A program made the position numbers and the translations under genes. Positions 24,298-31,882 of a stretch of DNA of 64,000 nt are shown here, piece by piece. Source of the stretch: Acidovorax delafieldii (GTDB lineage Bacteria; Pseudomonadota; Gammaproteobacteria; Burkholderiales; Burkholderiaceae_C); assembly GCA_002377855.1 (NCBI GenBank), contig DFQQ01000011.1:26670-90669 (forward strand). Reading direction: 5' to 3'. A model generated the notes under the pieces. The model made no database searches and had not been told where the DNA came from. It was given only the letters and a program-made list of their open reading frames with translations. How positions within the stretch are numbered: position 1 is the stretch's first letter; each line of letters opens with the position of its first letter.

Positions 24298-25436
24298 CCT
24301 CCGCCGCCACGCCCTCCGACACGCTCCCTGACGTGCTCGCCAACGCATTGAACCGCATCCGCCCTGATGTGCGCGCCATGCACTCGTACGTGGTGCAGCC
24401 GTCCACCGGCATGCTCAAGATGGATGCGATGGAGAACCCGTTTGCCCTGCCGGAGGCGCTGCAGACGGCGTTGGGTCAGCGCCTGGGCTCGCTGCCGCTC
24501 AACCGCTATCCCGGTGCCCGGCAGAACGACCTGAAGGCCGCCTTGAAGGCATACGCCGGGGCGCCCGCCGGTTACGACGTGGTGCTGGGCAACGGGTCTG
24601 ACGAACTCATCACCCTGCTGGCGCTGGCCTGCGCGCAGCCTGGCACCGGCCAACGCGCCACCATGCTGGCCCCCATGCCGGGGTTTGTGATGTACCCCAT
24701 GAGCGCGCAACTGCAGGGGCTCGACTTCGTGGGCGTGCCGCTGACGCCCGACTTTGAGCTGGATGAGTCCGCCATGCTGGCGGCCATTGCGCAGCACAAG
24801 CCCGCCATCGCCTACATCGCCTACCCCAACAACCCCACCGCCACGCTGTGGGATGAGGGGGCCGTGCAGCGCATCATCGACGCGGTGGGCGCACAAGGCG
24901 GCATCGTCGCGGTAGACGAGGCCTACCAGCCCTTTGCCAGCCGCACCTGGCTCACCCGCATGCAGGCAGAGCCCGCGCGCAATGCCCATGTGCTGCTGAT
25001 GCGCACGCTCAGCAAGTTCGGCCTGGCCGGTGTGCGCTTGGGCTACATGCTGGGGCAGCCCGCGCTGGTGGCTGAGATCGACAAGGTGCGCCCGCCCTAC
25101 AACGTGAGCGTGCTCAACTGCGAAGCCGCCCTGTTTGCGCTGGAGCATGCCGACGTGTTTGCCGCCCAGGCGGCCGAGTTGCGCGCGCAGCGCACCGTGC
25201 TCATCGCGGCCTTGCGTGCCATGCCGGGCATCGAAAAGGTGTGGAACAGCGAGGCCAACATGGTGCTGGTGCGCGTGGCCGACGCGGGCAAGACCTATGA
25301 GGGCATGAAAACCCGTAAGGTCCTCATCAAGAACGTTTCTACAATGCACCCATTGCTGCACAACTGTTTGCGCCTGACCGTGGGCAACGCCCAGGACAAC
25401 GCCACCATGCTGGCCGCACTCCAAGCCTCCCTATGA
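24294..25436 (+). CDS. hisC: Histidinol-phosphate aminotransferase
   Basis: PLP-dependent step of histidine synthesis, transaminating imidazole acetol-phosphate. It is a 380-residue fold-type I aminotransferase with MDAMENPFALPE near 43-54, LGNGSDELITLL (98-109), YPNNPTATLWD (177-187), VDEAYQPF (207-214) and the PLP lysine in RTLSKFGLAGVRLGYM (Lys241). The start overlaps the toxin stop and its own stop overlaps hisB. hisG and hisD, often upstream in this operon in relatives, are not in this window. Confidence 0.96.
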   Translation: MTSAATPSDTLPDVLANALNRIRPDVRAMHSYVVQPSTGMLKMDAMENPFALPEALQTALGQRLGSLPLNRYPGARQNDLKAALKAYAGAPAGYDVVLGNGSDELITLLALACAQPGTGQRATMLAPMPGFVMYPMSAQLQGLDFVGVPLTPDFELDESAMLAAIAQHKPAIAYIAYPNNPTATLWDEGAVQRIIDAVGAQGGIVAVDEAYQPFASRTWLTRMQAEPARNAHVLLMRTLSKFGLAGVRLGYMLGQPALVAEIDKVRPPYNVSVLNCEAALFALEHADVFAAQAAELRAQRTVLIAALRAMPGIEKVWNSEANMVLVRVADAGKTYEGMKTRKVLIKNVSTMHPLLHNCLRLTVGNAQDNATMLAALQASL

Positions 25437-26068
25437 CCTCCTCCGCACTCGTCACTTCCACCGCCACCGATTCCGCAGCCGACCGCATTGCCGAAGTCAG
25501 CCGCAACACTGCCGAGACGCGCATCACCGTGCGCATCAACCTCGACGGCACGGGCCAGTCCAAGCTGCACACGGGCATCGGGTTCTTTGACCACATGCTC
25601 GAGCAGATTGCCCGCCACGGCCTGATCGACCTGGACATCGACTGCGCGGGCGACCTGCACATCGATGGCCACCACACGGTGGAAGACGTGGGCATCACCC
25701 TGGGCCAGGCGTTTTCGCGGGCCGTGGGCGACAAGAAGGGCATCTCTCGCTACGGCCATGCCTACGTGCCGCTCGATGAAGCATTGAGCCGCGTGGTGGT
25801 CGACTTCTCGGGCCGCCCAGGCCTGCACCTGCACATCCCTTTCACGGCGGGCAGCATTGGTGGTTTTGACACCCAGCTCACCTACGAATTCTTCCAGGGC
25901 TTCGTGAACCACGCGGGCGTGACGCTGCACATCGACAACCTCAAGGGCATCAACGCCCACCACCAGTGCGAGACGGTGTTCAAAGCCTTTGCCCGTGCGC
26001 TGCGCGCGGCACTCACGCGCGACCCGCGTGCGGCGGGCACCATTCCGTCCACCAAGGGCAGTCTCTGA
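25433..26068 (+). CDS. hisB: Imidazoleglycerol-phosphate dehydratase
   Basis: Monofunctional HisB that dehydrates imidazole glycerol phosphate. Its 211 residues carry the Mn-binding histidine motifs HTGIGFFDHMLEQIARHG (about 43-60), DGHHTVEDVGITLGQA and the C-terminal NAHHQCETVFKAFARAL. An N-terminal Ser/Thr/Ala-rich leader of about 15 residues precedes the core at RIAEVSRNT. The start overlaps the hisC stop by 4 bases. Repeat copy 7 begins at its stop codon. Confidence 0.97.
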   Translation: MTSSALVTSTATDSAADRIAEVSRNTAETRITVRINLDGTGQSKLHTGIGFFDHMLEQIARHGLIDLDIDCAGDLHIDGHHTVEDVGITLGQAFSRAVGDKKGISRYGHAYVPLDEALSRVVVDFSGRPGLHLHIPFTAGSIGGFDTQLTYEFFQGFVNHAGVTLHIDNLKGINAHHQCETVFKAFARALRAALTRDPRAAGTIPSTKGSL

Positions 26069-26123
26069 TTTTTAAGCCAAAAAGGCCTCTAGCGCCCAAC
26101 CAGTAAGCGCTAACAGCTATGAA
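26067..26123. repeat. Dispersed palindromic repeat, copy 7 (contains the hisH start codon)
   Basis: GCCAAAAAGGCCTCTAGCGC, short loop, TAAGCGCTAACAGCTATGAA. The family motif AGCTATGA provides the ATG at 26119 used by hisH. No Shine-Dalgarno sequence is visible between the hairpin and the ATG. Confidence 0.82.
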
Positions 26124-26787
26124 TACAGAAGCAAAAACAGTCGCCGTGGTGGACTACGGCATGGGCAATCTGCGGTCGGTCTCGCAGGCCGTGCAGGCGG
26201 CAGCGCAAGGCACGGGCTGGACGGTCATCGTCACCTCGCGCCCCGACGAAGTGCGCGCGGCACAGCGCGTGGTGCTGCCAGGGCAGGGCGCCATGCCCGA
26301 CTGCATGCGCGAGCTGCGCGAATCGGGTCTGCAAGAGTCCGTGCTGGAAGCCGCCGCGTCCAAGCCCCTGTTTGGCGTGTGCGTGGGCATGCAGATGCTG
26401 CTGGACCACAGTGCCGAGGGCGACACAGCCGGTCTGGGCTTGATTCCTGGCGAAGTCATCAAGTTTGATCTGGCAGGCCGAACGCAGGCCGATGGCAGCC
26501 GCTTCAAGGTACCCCAGATGGGCTGGAACCAGGTGCGCCAAGTGCCCCACGGTGGCGCTGTCCACCCAGTGTGGGCAGGAATTCCTGACAACAGTTACTT
26601 TTACTTCGTGCACAGTTTCTACGCCCGCCCCCAAAGCGCCGCGCACTGTGCTGGAGAGGCAGACTACGGCGGAGTATTCGCCGCAGCCATTGCGCGCGAT
26701 AATATTTTTGCCGCGCAATTTCACCCTGAGAAGAGCGCGGAGCATGGCTTGGCCCTGTACCGCAACTTTCTGCACTGGAATCCCTGA
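26119..26787 (+). CDS. hisH: Imidazole glycerol phosphate synthase, glutamine amidotransferase subunit
   Basis: Hydrolyses glutamine to supply ammonia to HisF. Class I amidotransferase of 222 residues: VVDYGMGNLRSVSQA at the N-terminus, the nucleophile Cys88 in LFGVCVGMQMLLDHSAEG, and His/Glu in AAQFHPEKSAEHG near residue 200. The conserved fold begins at residue 8, so the ATG at 26119 must be right or nearly so, although it lies within repeat copy 7 and has no ribosome site. Its partner hisF is 16.6 kb away beyond the pel locus, instead of close by as in related genomes. Confidence 0.96.
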   Translation: MNTEAKTVAVVDYGMGNLRSVSQAVQAAAQGTGWTVIVTSRPDEVRAAQRVVLPGQGAMPDCMRELRESGLQESVLEAAASKPLFGVCVGMQMLLDHSAEGDTAGLGLIPGEVIKFDLAGRTQADGSRFKVPQMGWNQVRQVPHGGAVHPVWAGIPDNSYFYFVHSFYARPQSAAHCAGEADYGGVFAAAIARDNIFAAQFHPEKSAEHGLALYRNFLHWNP

Positions 26788-26843
26788 ATCTTTCAACCCG
26801 TTCGGGCCGAGCTCTGCCTCGCCCTTTTCCTCCCGAACCCATC

Positions 26844-27587
26844 ATGCTGCTCATCCCCGCCATCGATCTCAAGGACGGCCACTGCGTTCGCCTCAAGCAA
26901 GGCGATATGGACCAATCCACCACCTTTGGTGAAGACCCCGCGGCCATGGCGCGCAGGTGGGTGGATGCGGGTGCCCGCCGCCTGCATCTGGTGGACCTGA
27001 ACGGTGCCTTCGCGGGTGTTCCGAAAAACTACAGCGCCATCAAATCCATCCTCAAGGAAGTGGGCGACGATATTCCGGTGCAGCTGGGCGGCGGCATCCG
27101 TGACCTGGACACCATCGAGAAGTACATCGACGGTGGCCTGCGCTACGTGATCATTGGCACCGCCGCAGTCAAGAACCCCGGGTTCCTGAAAGATGCCTGC
27201 AGCGCCTTCGGCGGCCACATCATCGTGGGCCTGGACGCCAAGGACGGCAAGGTGGCTACCGACGGCTGGAGCAAGCTCACCGGTCACGAGGTGGTGGACC
27301 TGGCCAAGAAGTTTGAAGACTGGGGCGTCGAGTCCATCATCTACACCGACATCGGCCGCGACGGCATGCTCTCGGGCATCAACATCGACGCGACCGTGAA
27401 GCTGGCCCAGGCTTTGAGCATCCCCGTGATCGCCTCGGGTGGCCTGTCGAACATGGCTGACATCGAGCAGCTTTGCGCTGTGGAGTCTGAAGGCGTGGAA
27501 GGCGTGATCTGCGGCCGCGCCATTTACAGTGGCGACCTGGACTTTGCAGCTGCGCAAGCCCGCGCCGACGAACTCGGCGAAGCCTGA
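26844..27587 (+). CDS. hisA: Phosphoribosylformimino-5-aminoimidazole carboxamide ribotide isomerase
   Basis: Amadori isomerase of histidine synthesis with a (beta-alpha)8 barrel. Its 247 residues include PAIDLKDGHCVRLKQGD (catalytic Asp near residue 8), VQLGGGIRDLDTIE, YTDIGRDGMLSGINID (second catalytic Asp) and IASGGLSNMADIEQL phosphate-binding loops. It is the last gene of the first his segment; a strong bidirectional terminator follows. In many Burkholderiales hisF comes next, whereas here the oppositely oriented pel region begins. Confidence 0.97.
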   Translation: MLLIPAIDLKDGHCVRLKQGDMDQSTTFGEDPAAMARRWVDAGARRLHLVDLNGAFAGVPKNYSAIKSILKEVGDDIPVQLGGGIRDLDTIEKYIDGGLRYVIIGTAAVKNPGFLKDACSAFGGHIIVGLDAKDGKVATDGWSKLTGHEVVDLAKKFEDWGVESIIYTDIGRDGMLSGINIDATVKLAQALSIPVIASGGLSNMADIEQLCAVESEGVEGVICGRAIYSGDLDFAAAQARADELGEA

Positions 27588-27626
27588 GATTGTGCGGGCT
27601 GCGGTGAGCGCAGCCCTTGAAACCCA

Positions 27627-27670
27627 CAAAAAAGCCCCGCCCGGAGAGCAAATCCGGGCGGGGCTTTTTG
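27627..27670. terminator. Bidirectional intrinsic terminator between hisA and the pel region
   Basis: The stem AAAGCCCCGCCCGGA (27631-27645) pairs perfectly with TCCGGGCGGGGCTTT (27653-27667), with a 7-base loop, and is flanked by an A tract on the left and T residues on the right. It can end hisA transcription on the plus strand and the lipoprotein gene on the minus strand. Confidence 0.92.
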
Positions 27671-27678
27671 TTGGCTGG

Positions 27679-28857
27679 TCAGCAGGCGGGAAGGGTGGTG
27701 GCGGTGTTGATGGCACGCACCGTGCCCACCAGCGAACTCCAGTAGCTGGGCAGGCTGGCCCAGGGGTTGCCGACCTGCGTGGTGGGGTTGTATTGCAGGT
27801 TGGTGGCGTACACCAGGCCGTGGTTGTAGCGCGCTGACGCGGCAGCCTGAACGGCGGTTTGCATGGCGGCGCAGTTGTCGGCGTTGTGCACCAACATGGC
27901 ATGGCGGCTGTTGGTCAGCGTGTAAAGCCACGGCGTGCTGGTGCGTGGGTCAAAGTTCTGGAACGTGGTGGCTCCGCCTTCAAAGCTGACGATGGCGTCT
28001 GTCACTCCGGCATACGCGGCGGCAGGCACCAGCCCTGGGTTGCCCACCACGCGCAGCGTGGCGCCCCGGGCCTTGATGTGGTCGTAAATCTCGCGGTAGA
28101 ACGGAATGTATGTTTCGTTGGCAGACATCTCGTCCAGGAAGATGCCGCTGATCACCGAGCTGCCATACAAGTCCAGGTAGCGGTCGATGTTGGTCTTGAT
28201 GTCCGCCAGGCTGCGTGAGCCCGTACCGTAGCGGGTGTACACGTAGCCGATGACCTTGCCCCCTGCCGCGACGAGGTTGCGGGCTGCCTGCAGCGTTGCG
28301 GCGTCGGCGGTGGTGAAGATGCCGTTGGAGGGGTTCAGGATGGCGGTGATGCCGACGGCGGGGTTGGCGCTGGCCGATGCCGCCATCTGGGACCAGCCGG
28401 TGTTGGTGGTGGGGTGGAAATAGGCGGGCACCAAAATCTCCAGTGCCGCTGGCTGTGGCCGCAGGTAGATGGTTTGCGTGCCGGTACCGGTGGCTCCGTT
28501 CACTGTGCTGCGTACCGTGAGGGTTTGGGCCCCCGCGGTGGTGCCGGTGAGTGATGTGGACGCCAGCCCCGAGCGGGTTTGGGGTGCCACGGGTGAGAAG
28601 CTGCCGCCAGGCATCGAGAACGACACTGCCGTTCCATCGGCGGCAGCGCTGCCGCTCACAGAGACCTGTGCCTGCACGGCGACTGGCGTCTGAGCGGTTA
28701 GCACACTGCCTGCGGCTGGCACTGTGATCGTGACTTGTACGGTGCTGGGGGGCGCAGGCGTATCTGAGCCACCGCTACCGCCGCCACAGGAGGCGACGAG
28801 CGCGGCGATGGGAAGCAGGCTGGCTGGGCGCCGCAATGAATTCAAAAGACGGGACAT
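27679..28857 (-). CDS. Outer-membrane lipoprotein with Ig-like and spherulin-4 (GH135-like) domains
   Basis: Lipoprotein signal peptide with lipobox ending at Cys24 (AALVASC), then a Gly/Ser linker, a bacterial Ig-like domain (about 38-132) and a spherulation-specific family 4 domain (about 138-390). The latter contains ILVPAYFHPTTNTGW, AILNPSNGIF and GIFLDEMSAN with the acidic pair Asp242-Glu243 expected at the active site. The fungal relative Sph3 founded family GH135 and cleaves alpha-1,4-GalNAc polymers. Pel is also GalNAc-based, so a Pel hydrolase role is plausible but inferred. It lies after pelG on the same strand, beyond a strong hairpin. ATG 28857 is chosen because the signal peptide starts there. 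Confidence 0.8.
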   Translation of the reverse strand: MSRLLNSLRRPASLLPIAALVASCGGGSGGSDTPAPPSTVQVTITVPAAGSVLTAQTPVAVQAQVSVSGSAAADGTAVSFSMPGGSFSPVAPQTRSGLASTSLTGTTAGAQTLTVRSTVNGATGTGTQTIYLRPQPAALEILVPAYFHPTTNTGWSQMAASASANPAVGITAILNPSNGIFTTADAATLQAARNLVAAGGKVIGYVYTRYGTGSRSLADIKTNIDRYLDLYGSSVISGIFLDEMSANETYIPFYREIYDHIKARGATLRVVGNPGLVPAAAYAGVTDAIVSFEGGATTFQNFDPRTSTPWLYTLTNSRHAMLVHNADNCAAMQTAVQAAASARYNHGLVYATNLQYNPTTQVGNPWASLPSYWSSLVGTVRAINTATTLPAC

Positions 28858-28931
28858 GGCATGTTCAAAAGGCGGGGGTAAAAAAATGTTACACCACCCT
28901 GGTCGCCGCGTTCCACAGACTTTTGTAAAGA

Positions 28932-28960
28932 CGCTGCTGGGGGAACGCACCCCAGCAGCG
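28932..28960. terminator. Strong hairpin after pelG
   Basis: Perfect 11-base stem CGCTGCTGGGG (28932-28942) / CCCCAGCAGCG (28950-28960) with a 7-base loop, 5 bases beyond the pelG stop. On the minus strand it is followed by TCTTTAC, only weakly U-rich, so it may terminate partially or protect the pel mRNA 3' end. Confidence 0.6.
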
Positions 28961-28965
28961 CTGCC

Positions 28966-30339
28966 TTACTGCAGCATGAAGGTTTCGTACTCCAGCCGGT
29001 TGAGCTGGCGCGTCAGCAGCACCATGCCTGTGCACAGTGTGATCAGCATCGAGCCTGCAAAGCCATATCCGTAGAAGGCGGCCCCCAGGTGCAGCGTCAG
29101 CGCGGTGAAAACGATGTTGAGCACCACCATTTCTACGCAAAGCACCAGCACGATGCGGCGCTGGTCCAGATAGAAGAACACGTTGAGGATCGCCATCAAG
29201 CCCACCTGCAGGCCCGCCCCCACCACCTGCACATGCAGCAAAGGCAGGTACAGGCTGGAGATGCCCAAGGCATCCAGCAACGCTGGTCCCGCCACGAAGG
29301 TCACCAGCACGGCCAGGGTCTGGATCTTCGCGATCTCGCCCAGCCCTTGCTGGATGGCATAGACCATTTCATCGCGCATTGATTCGATGTATTCGAGCGA
29401 GCCGCCGCTGCGCACCGCGTCGTAGAACTTGTCGTAATACTCCACAAAGTCGGTCTCGATGCGCACCAGGAACACCGCCATGCCGGGGATGATCGAAAGG
29501 TACGAGAGGAACACCGGCAGGTCGTAGATCAGCGAGGCACGCAGGCCGCCGATGATGGGCTCCGACGTGGGCGTGAAGTACCAGAACATGAACTTGTCTG
29601 CCCAGATGGCCACGTTGTAGAGCAGGCCCACCAGCACGAGCGACGGGTACAGCAGCTTGCGTTCGGCAAAGTCAAACGCGATCAGTCGGCCCTTGGGGCT
29701 GAAGTCGCGCACCACCATCACCCACATGCCGGCCAGCAGCACGAAATTGCCCAGCACGAAGCCGCCCAGCAGCCCCTCCAGCCCCCAGGGGCGCATCAAC
29801 AGAGAAGCCACCACAATGAGTGTATAGGCGACGCCAAACAAGACGGTAATGGCCTGGTAGCGCTTCATGCCCGACAGCAAGATGGCCAGCACCCACACGC
29901 CACACATGACGCAATAGCCGGCCAGCATAAGCAGCCGGTACAACAGCCGCTCGCCCGGGAAGACGACGAACAGCGCCAGCGAGCCCAGCACGGCCGCCAC
30001 CGCGATCACGCCCAGCAGTAGCCCGTGCAGGTTGGGCAAGATCAGGTCCCGCTTCTTTTCAAACAGCCGGTCCGACACAAAGCGGGTGAAGGCCAACTGC
30101 ACAAAACCGGTCAGGATCAGGCTGCAGGCCACCAGGTAGGTGACAGAGGTCTGGAACTGGGTGACCAGAAAATTGGGCACCACCACGCTGGCGCTAAAGA
30201 TACCCACCAGCAGGATACCGATGATGGAGAACACCCAGGGCCCCGAACCAATCACGCCCGCATAGGCGTAAGCTTGCAGCAGGCCCGTCAGGGTGTTTTT
30301 GCGCAGCATGCGGCGCAGTTCAAATCCAATGCCTGCCAT
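28966..30339 (-). CDS. pelG: Pel polysaccharide inner-membrane transporter PelG
   Basis: Wzx-like polytopic protein with about twelve membrane helices across 457 residues, forming the inner-membrane Pel synthase/transport complex with PelD, PelE and PelF. The start reads MAGIGFELRRMLRKNTLTGL, then GVIGSGPWVFSIIGI, a strongly conserved PelG N-terminus. FWYFTPTSEPIIGGLRASLI lies mid-protein. ATG 30339 is one base away from the pelF stop. It is the last of the seven canonical pel genes and is followed by a strong hairpin. Confidence 0.95.
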   Translation of the reverse strand: MAGIGFELRRMLRKNTLTGLLQAYAYAGVIGSGPWVFSIIGILLVGIFSASVVVPNFLVTQFQTSVTYLVACSLILTGFVQLAFTRFVSDRLFEKKRDLILPNLHGLLLGVIAVAAVLGSLALFVVFPGERLLYRLLMLAGYCVMCGVWVLAILLSGMKRYQAITVLFGVAYTLIVVASLLMRPWGLEGLLGGFVLGNFVLLAGMWVMVVRDFSPKGRLIAFDFAERKLLYPSLVLVGLLYNVAIWADKFMFWYFTPTSEPIIGGLRASLIYDLPVFLSYLSIIPGMAVFLVRIETDFVEYYDKFYDAVRSGGSLEYIESMRDEMVYAIQQGLGEIAKIQTLAVLVTFVAGPALLDALGISSLYLPLLHVQVVGAGLQVGLMAILNVFFYLDQRRIVLVLCVEMVVLNIVFTALTLHLGAAFYGYGFAGSMLITLCTGMVLLTRQLNRLEYETFMLQ

Positions 30340-30340
30340 G

Positions 30341-31882
30341 TCAGCGTGCCTCGTCGGTTGCGGGCCCGCCCAGGGCCTTCTGGTACACCTTGCGGTAGCT
30401 ACCAAACATCATGCTGTCGGTGTAGTAGCGCTCCACGCGGGCAATGGCGGCTTGGCTGGCGCGCGTCCACTCGGTCGGGTCGTTCAGCAAGGCGATGGCG
30501 GCGTCTGCCAGCGCCTGCGGGTCGGCAATGCCCACCACGCTGCCACTGCTGCCCAGCGCACGGTCTTCTTCGCCTAAGCCTTCGATCAATTGGCGGCACG
30601 AGCCCACATCGGTGGACACGGTGGGCACGCCCGCCGCATAGCCTTCCAGAATCACCAGCGGCAGGGCTTCGCTGATCGAGGACAGCACGATCAGCCCGAT
30701 CTTGGGCATGAGGTCCTCCACCTTCTGAAAGCCCAGGAATTTCACGTGATTTTCCAGCCCCAGGCTGCGCACCAGGTTTTCGCACTCCTGAGCGTACGAT
30801 GGGTCTTCATCCGTGGGGCCAGCAATCCAGCCTTCCGCTTGCGGCATCTGGTTCACCACGCGGCGCATCGCGCGGATGAAGGTCTTCACGTCCTTGATGG
30901 GCACCACGCGGCCAATGAGGCAAAGCACCGGCGGCACCTGCGCCGGGCGCTTGCCGCGCATGGGCGCGAAACGGGCGAGCTGGATGCCGTTCGGGATGTT
31001 GAACGTGCGCGCCGGGTCGGCACCGTCTTGCACCTGGCGCAGGCGGTTGGTCTCGTACAGCGCGATGATGGGGTCAGCCGCTGCATAGCAGTAGCGCCCC
31101 ATCCATTCAAAAAGCCGGATCCACATTTGCCGGAAGTACGACAGTTCGGTGGGGTCACGTTGAAAGACGTTGCGGTTGTCTCGGATCCACTCACTCTTGA
31201 GCAGATCGATCTGCCGCTCCTTGGTGTAGATGCCGTGCTCGGACAGGGCAAACGGAATGTTGCGGGTATCGTGCAGCATGGCTCCCAAAAAGCCCGCATA
31301 ACCCGTGGATGCGCTGTGCAGCATGCGCACCGGAATGAGGTTTTGCGCCACGCTGGCCAGCGTCCACAGGGGCTTGAACATGATGCGCACCGTCCAGAAA
31401 TAGTCCACGAACGAGGGATCGGTGCAGTACTCGCGGTAAGTGTCGCGGATCAACTCCCAGGAACGCTCGCTGTACAGAAAATCTTCCAGGGGGAAGTTGC
31501 CGCCCGGTGCCATCTCACGAGTCACCGCGCGCAGCATCTCGAGGGTCTGCTCGGTGCCCGCACTTCCCTCGCGCAGCTTGTTCACAATACCGCGCAGCAC
31601 TTCGAAAGTAGCGGCGTCTCCTTCCCGAGCATGGGGCAGATGTTGTGCGGACAGGTTGTCGTACAGAAAGTGCTCCTCGAAGTGGACCACGTTGGCTGGT
31701 AGTTTGTATTTGAATTTGCTGTAATCTGAACGCTGACTGCCCAGGAACACCAGTGCGAAACGGTATTCCGGGAATGCTTGGATGATCTGGTTGATCCAGC
31801 TTGAAACGCCACCACTCACATAGGGGAAGGTACCCTCCAGCAGCAGTGCGATGTCTGCCTCGGCGGCAACTGGATGGGTCAT
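30341..31882 (-). CDS. pelF: Pel glycosyltransferase PelF
   Basis: Cytosolic GT4-family glycosyltransferase that polymerises Pel from UDP-linked hexosamine. Its 513 residues include the PelF-specific start LLLEGTFPYVSGGVSSWINQ (about 13-32), LCLIGRVVPIKDVKTFIRAM at the beginning of the donor domain and the EX7E motif in SEALPLVILEGYAAGVPTVS. ATG 31882 overlaps the pelE stop by 4 bases and discards an unsupported 17-residue extension. An early acidic loop NFPLEDFLYSERSW is also typical. Confidence 0.96.
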   Translation of the reverse strand: MTHPVAAEADIALLLEGTFPYVSGGVSSWINQIIQAFPEYRFALVFLGSQRSDYSKFKYKLPANVVHFEEHFLYDNLSAQHLPHAREGDAATFEVLRGIVNKLREGSAGTEQTLEMLRAVTREMAPGGNFPLEDFLYSERSWELIRDTYREYCTDPSFVDYFWTVRIMFKPLWTLASVAQNLIPVRMLHSASTGYAGFLGAMLHDTRNIPFALSEHGIYTKERQIDLLKSEWIRDNRNVFQRDPTELSYFRQMWIRLFEWMGRYCYAAADPIIALYETNRLRQVQDGADPARTFNIPNGIQLARFAPMRGKRPAQVPPVLCLIGRVVPIKDVKTFIRAMRRVVNQMPQAEGWIAGPTDEDPSYAQECENLVRSLGLENHVKFLGFQKVEDLMPKIGLIVLSSISEALPLVILEGYAAGVPTVSTDVGSCRQLIEGLGEEDRALGSSGSVVGIADPQALADAAIALLNDPTEWTRASQAAIARVERYYTDSMMFGSYRKVYQKALGGPATDEAR

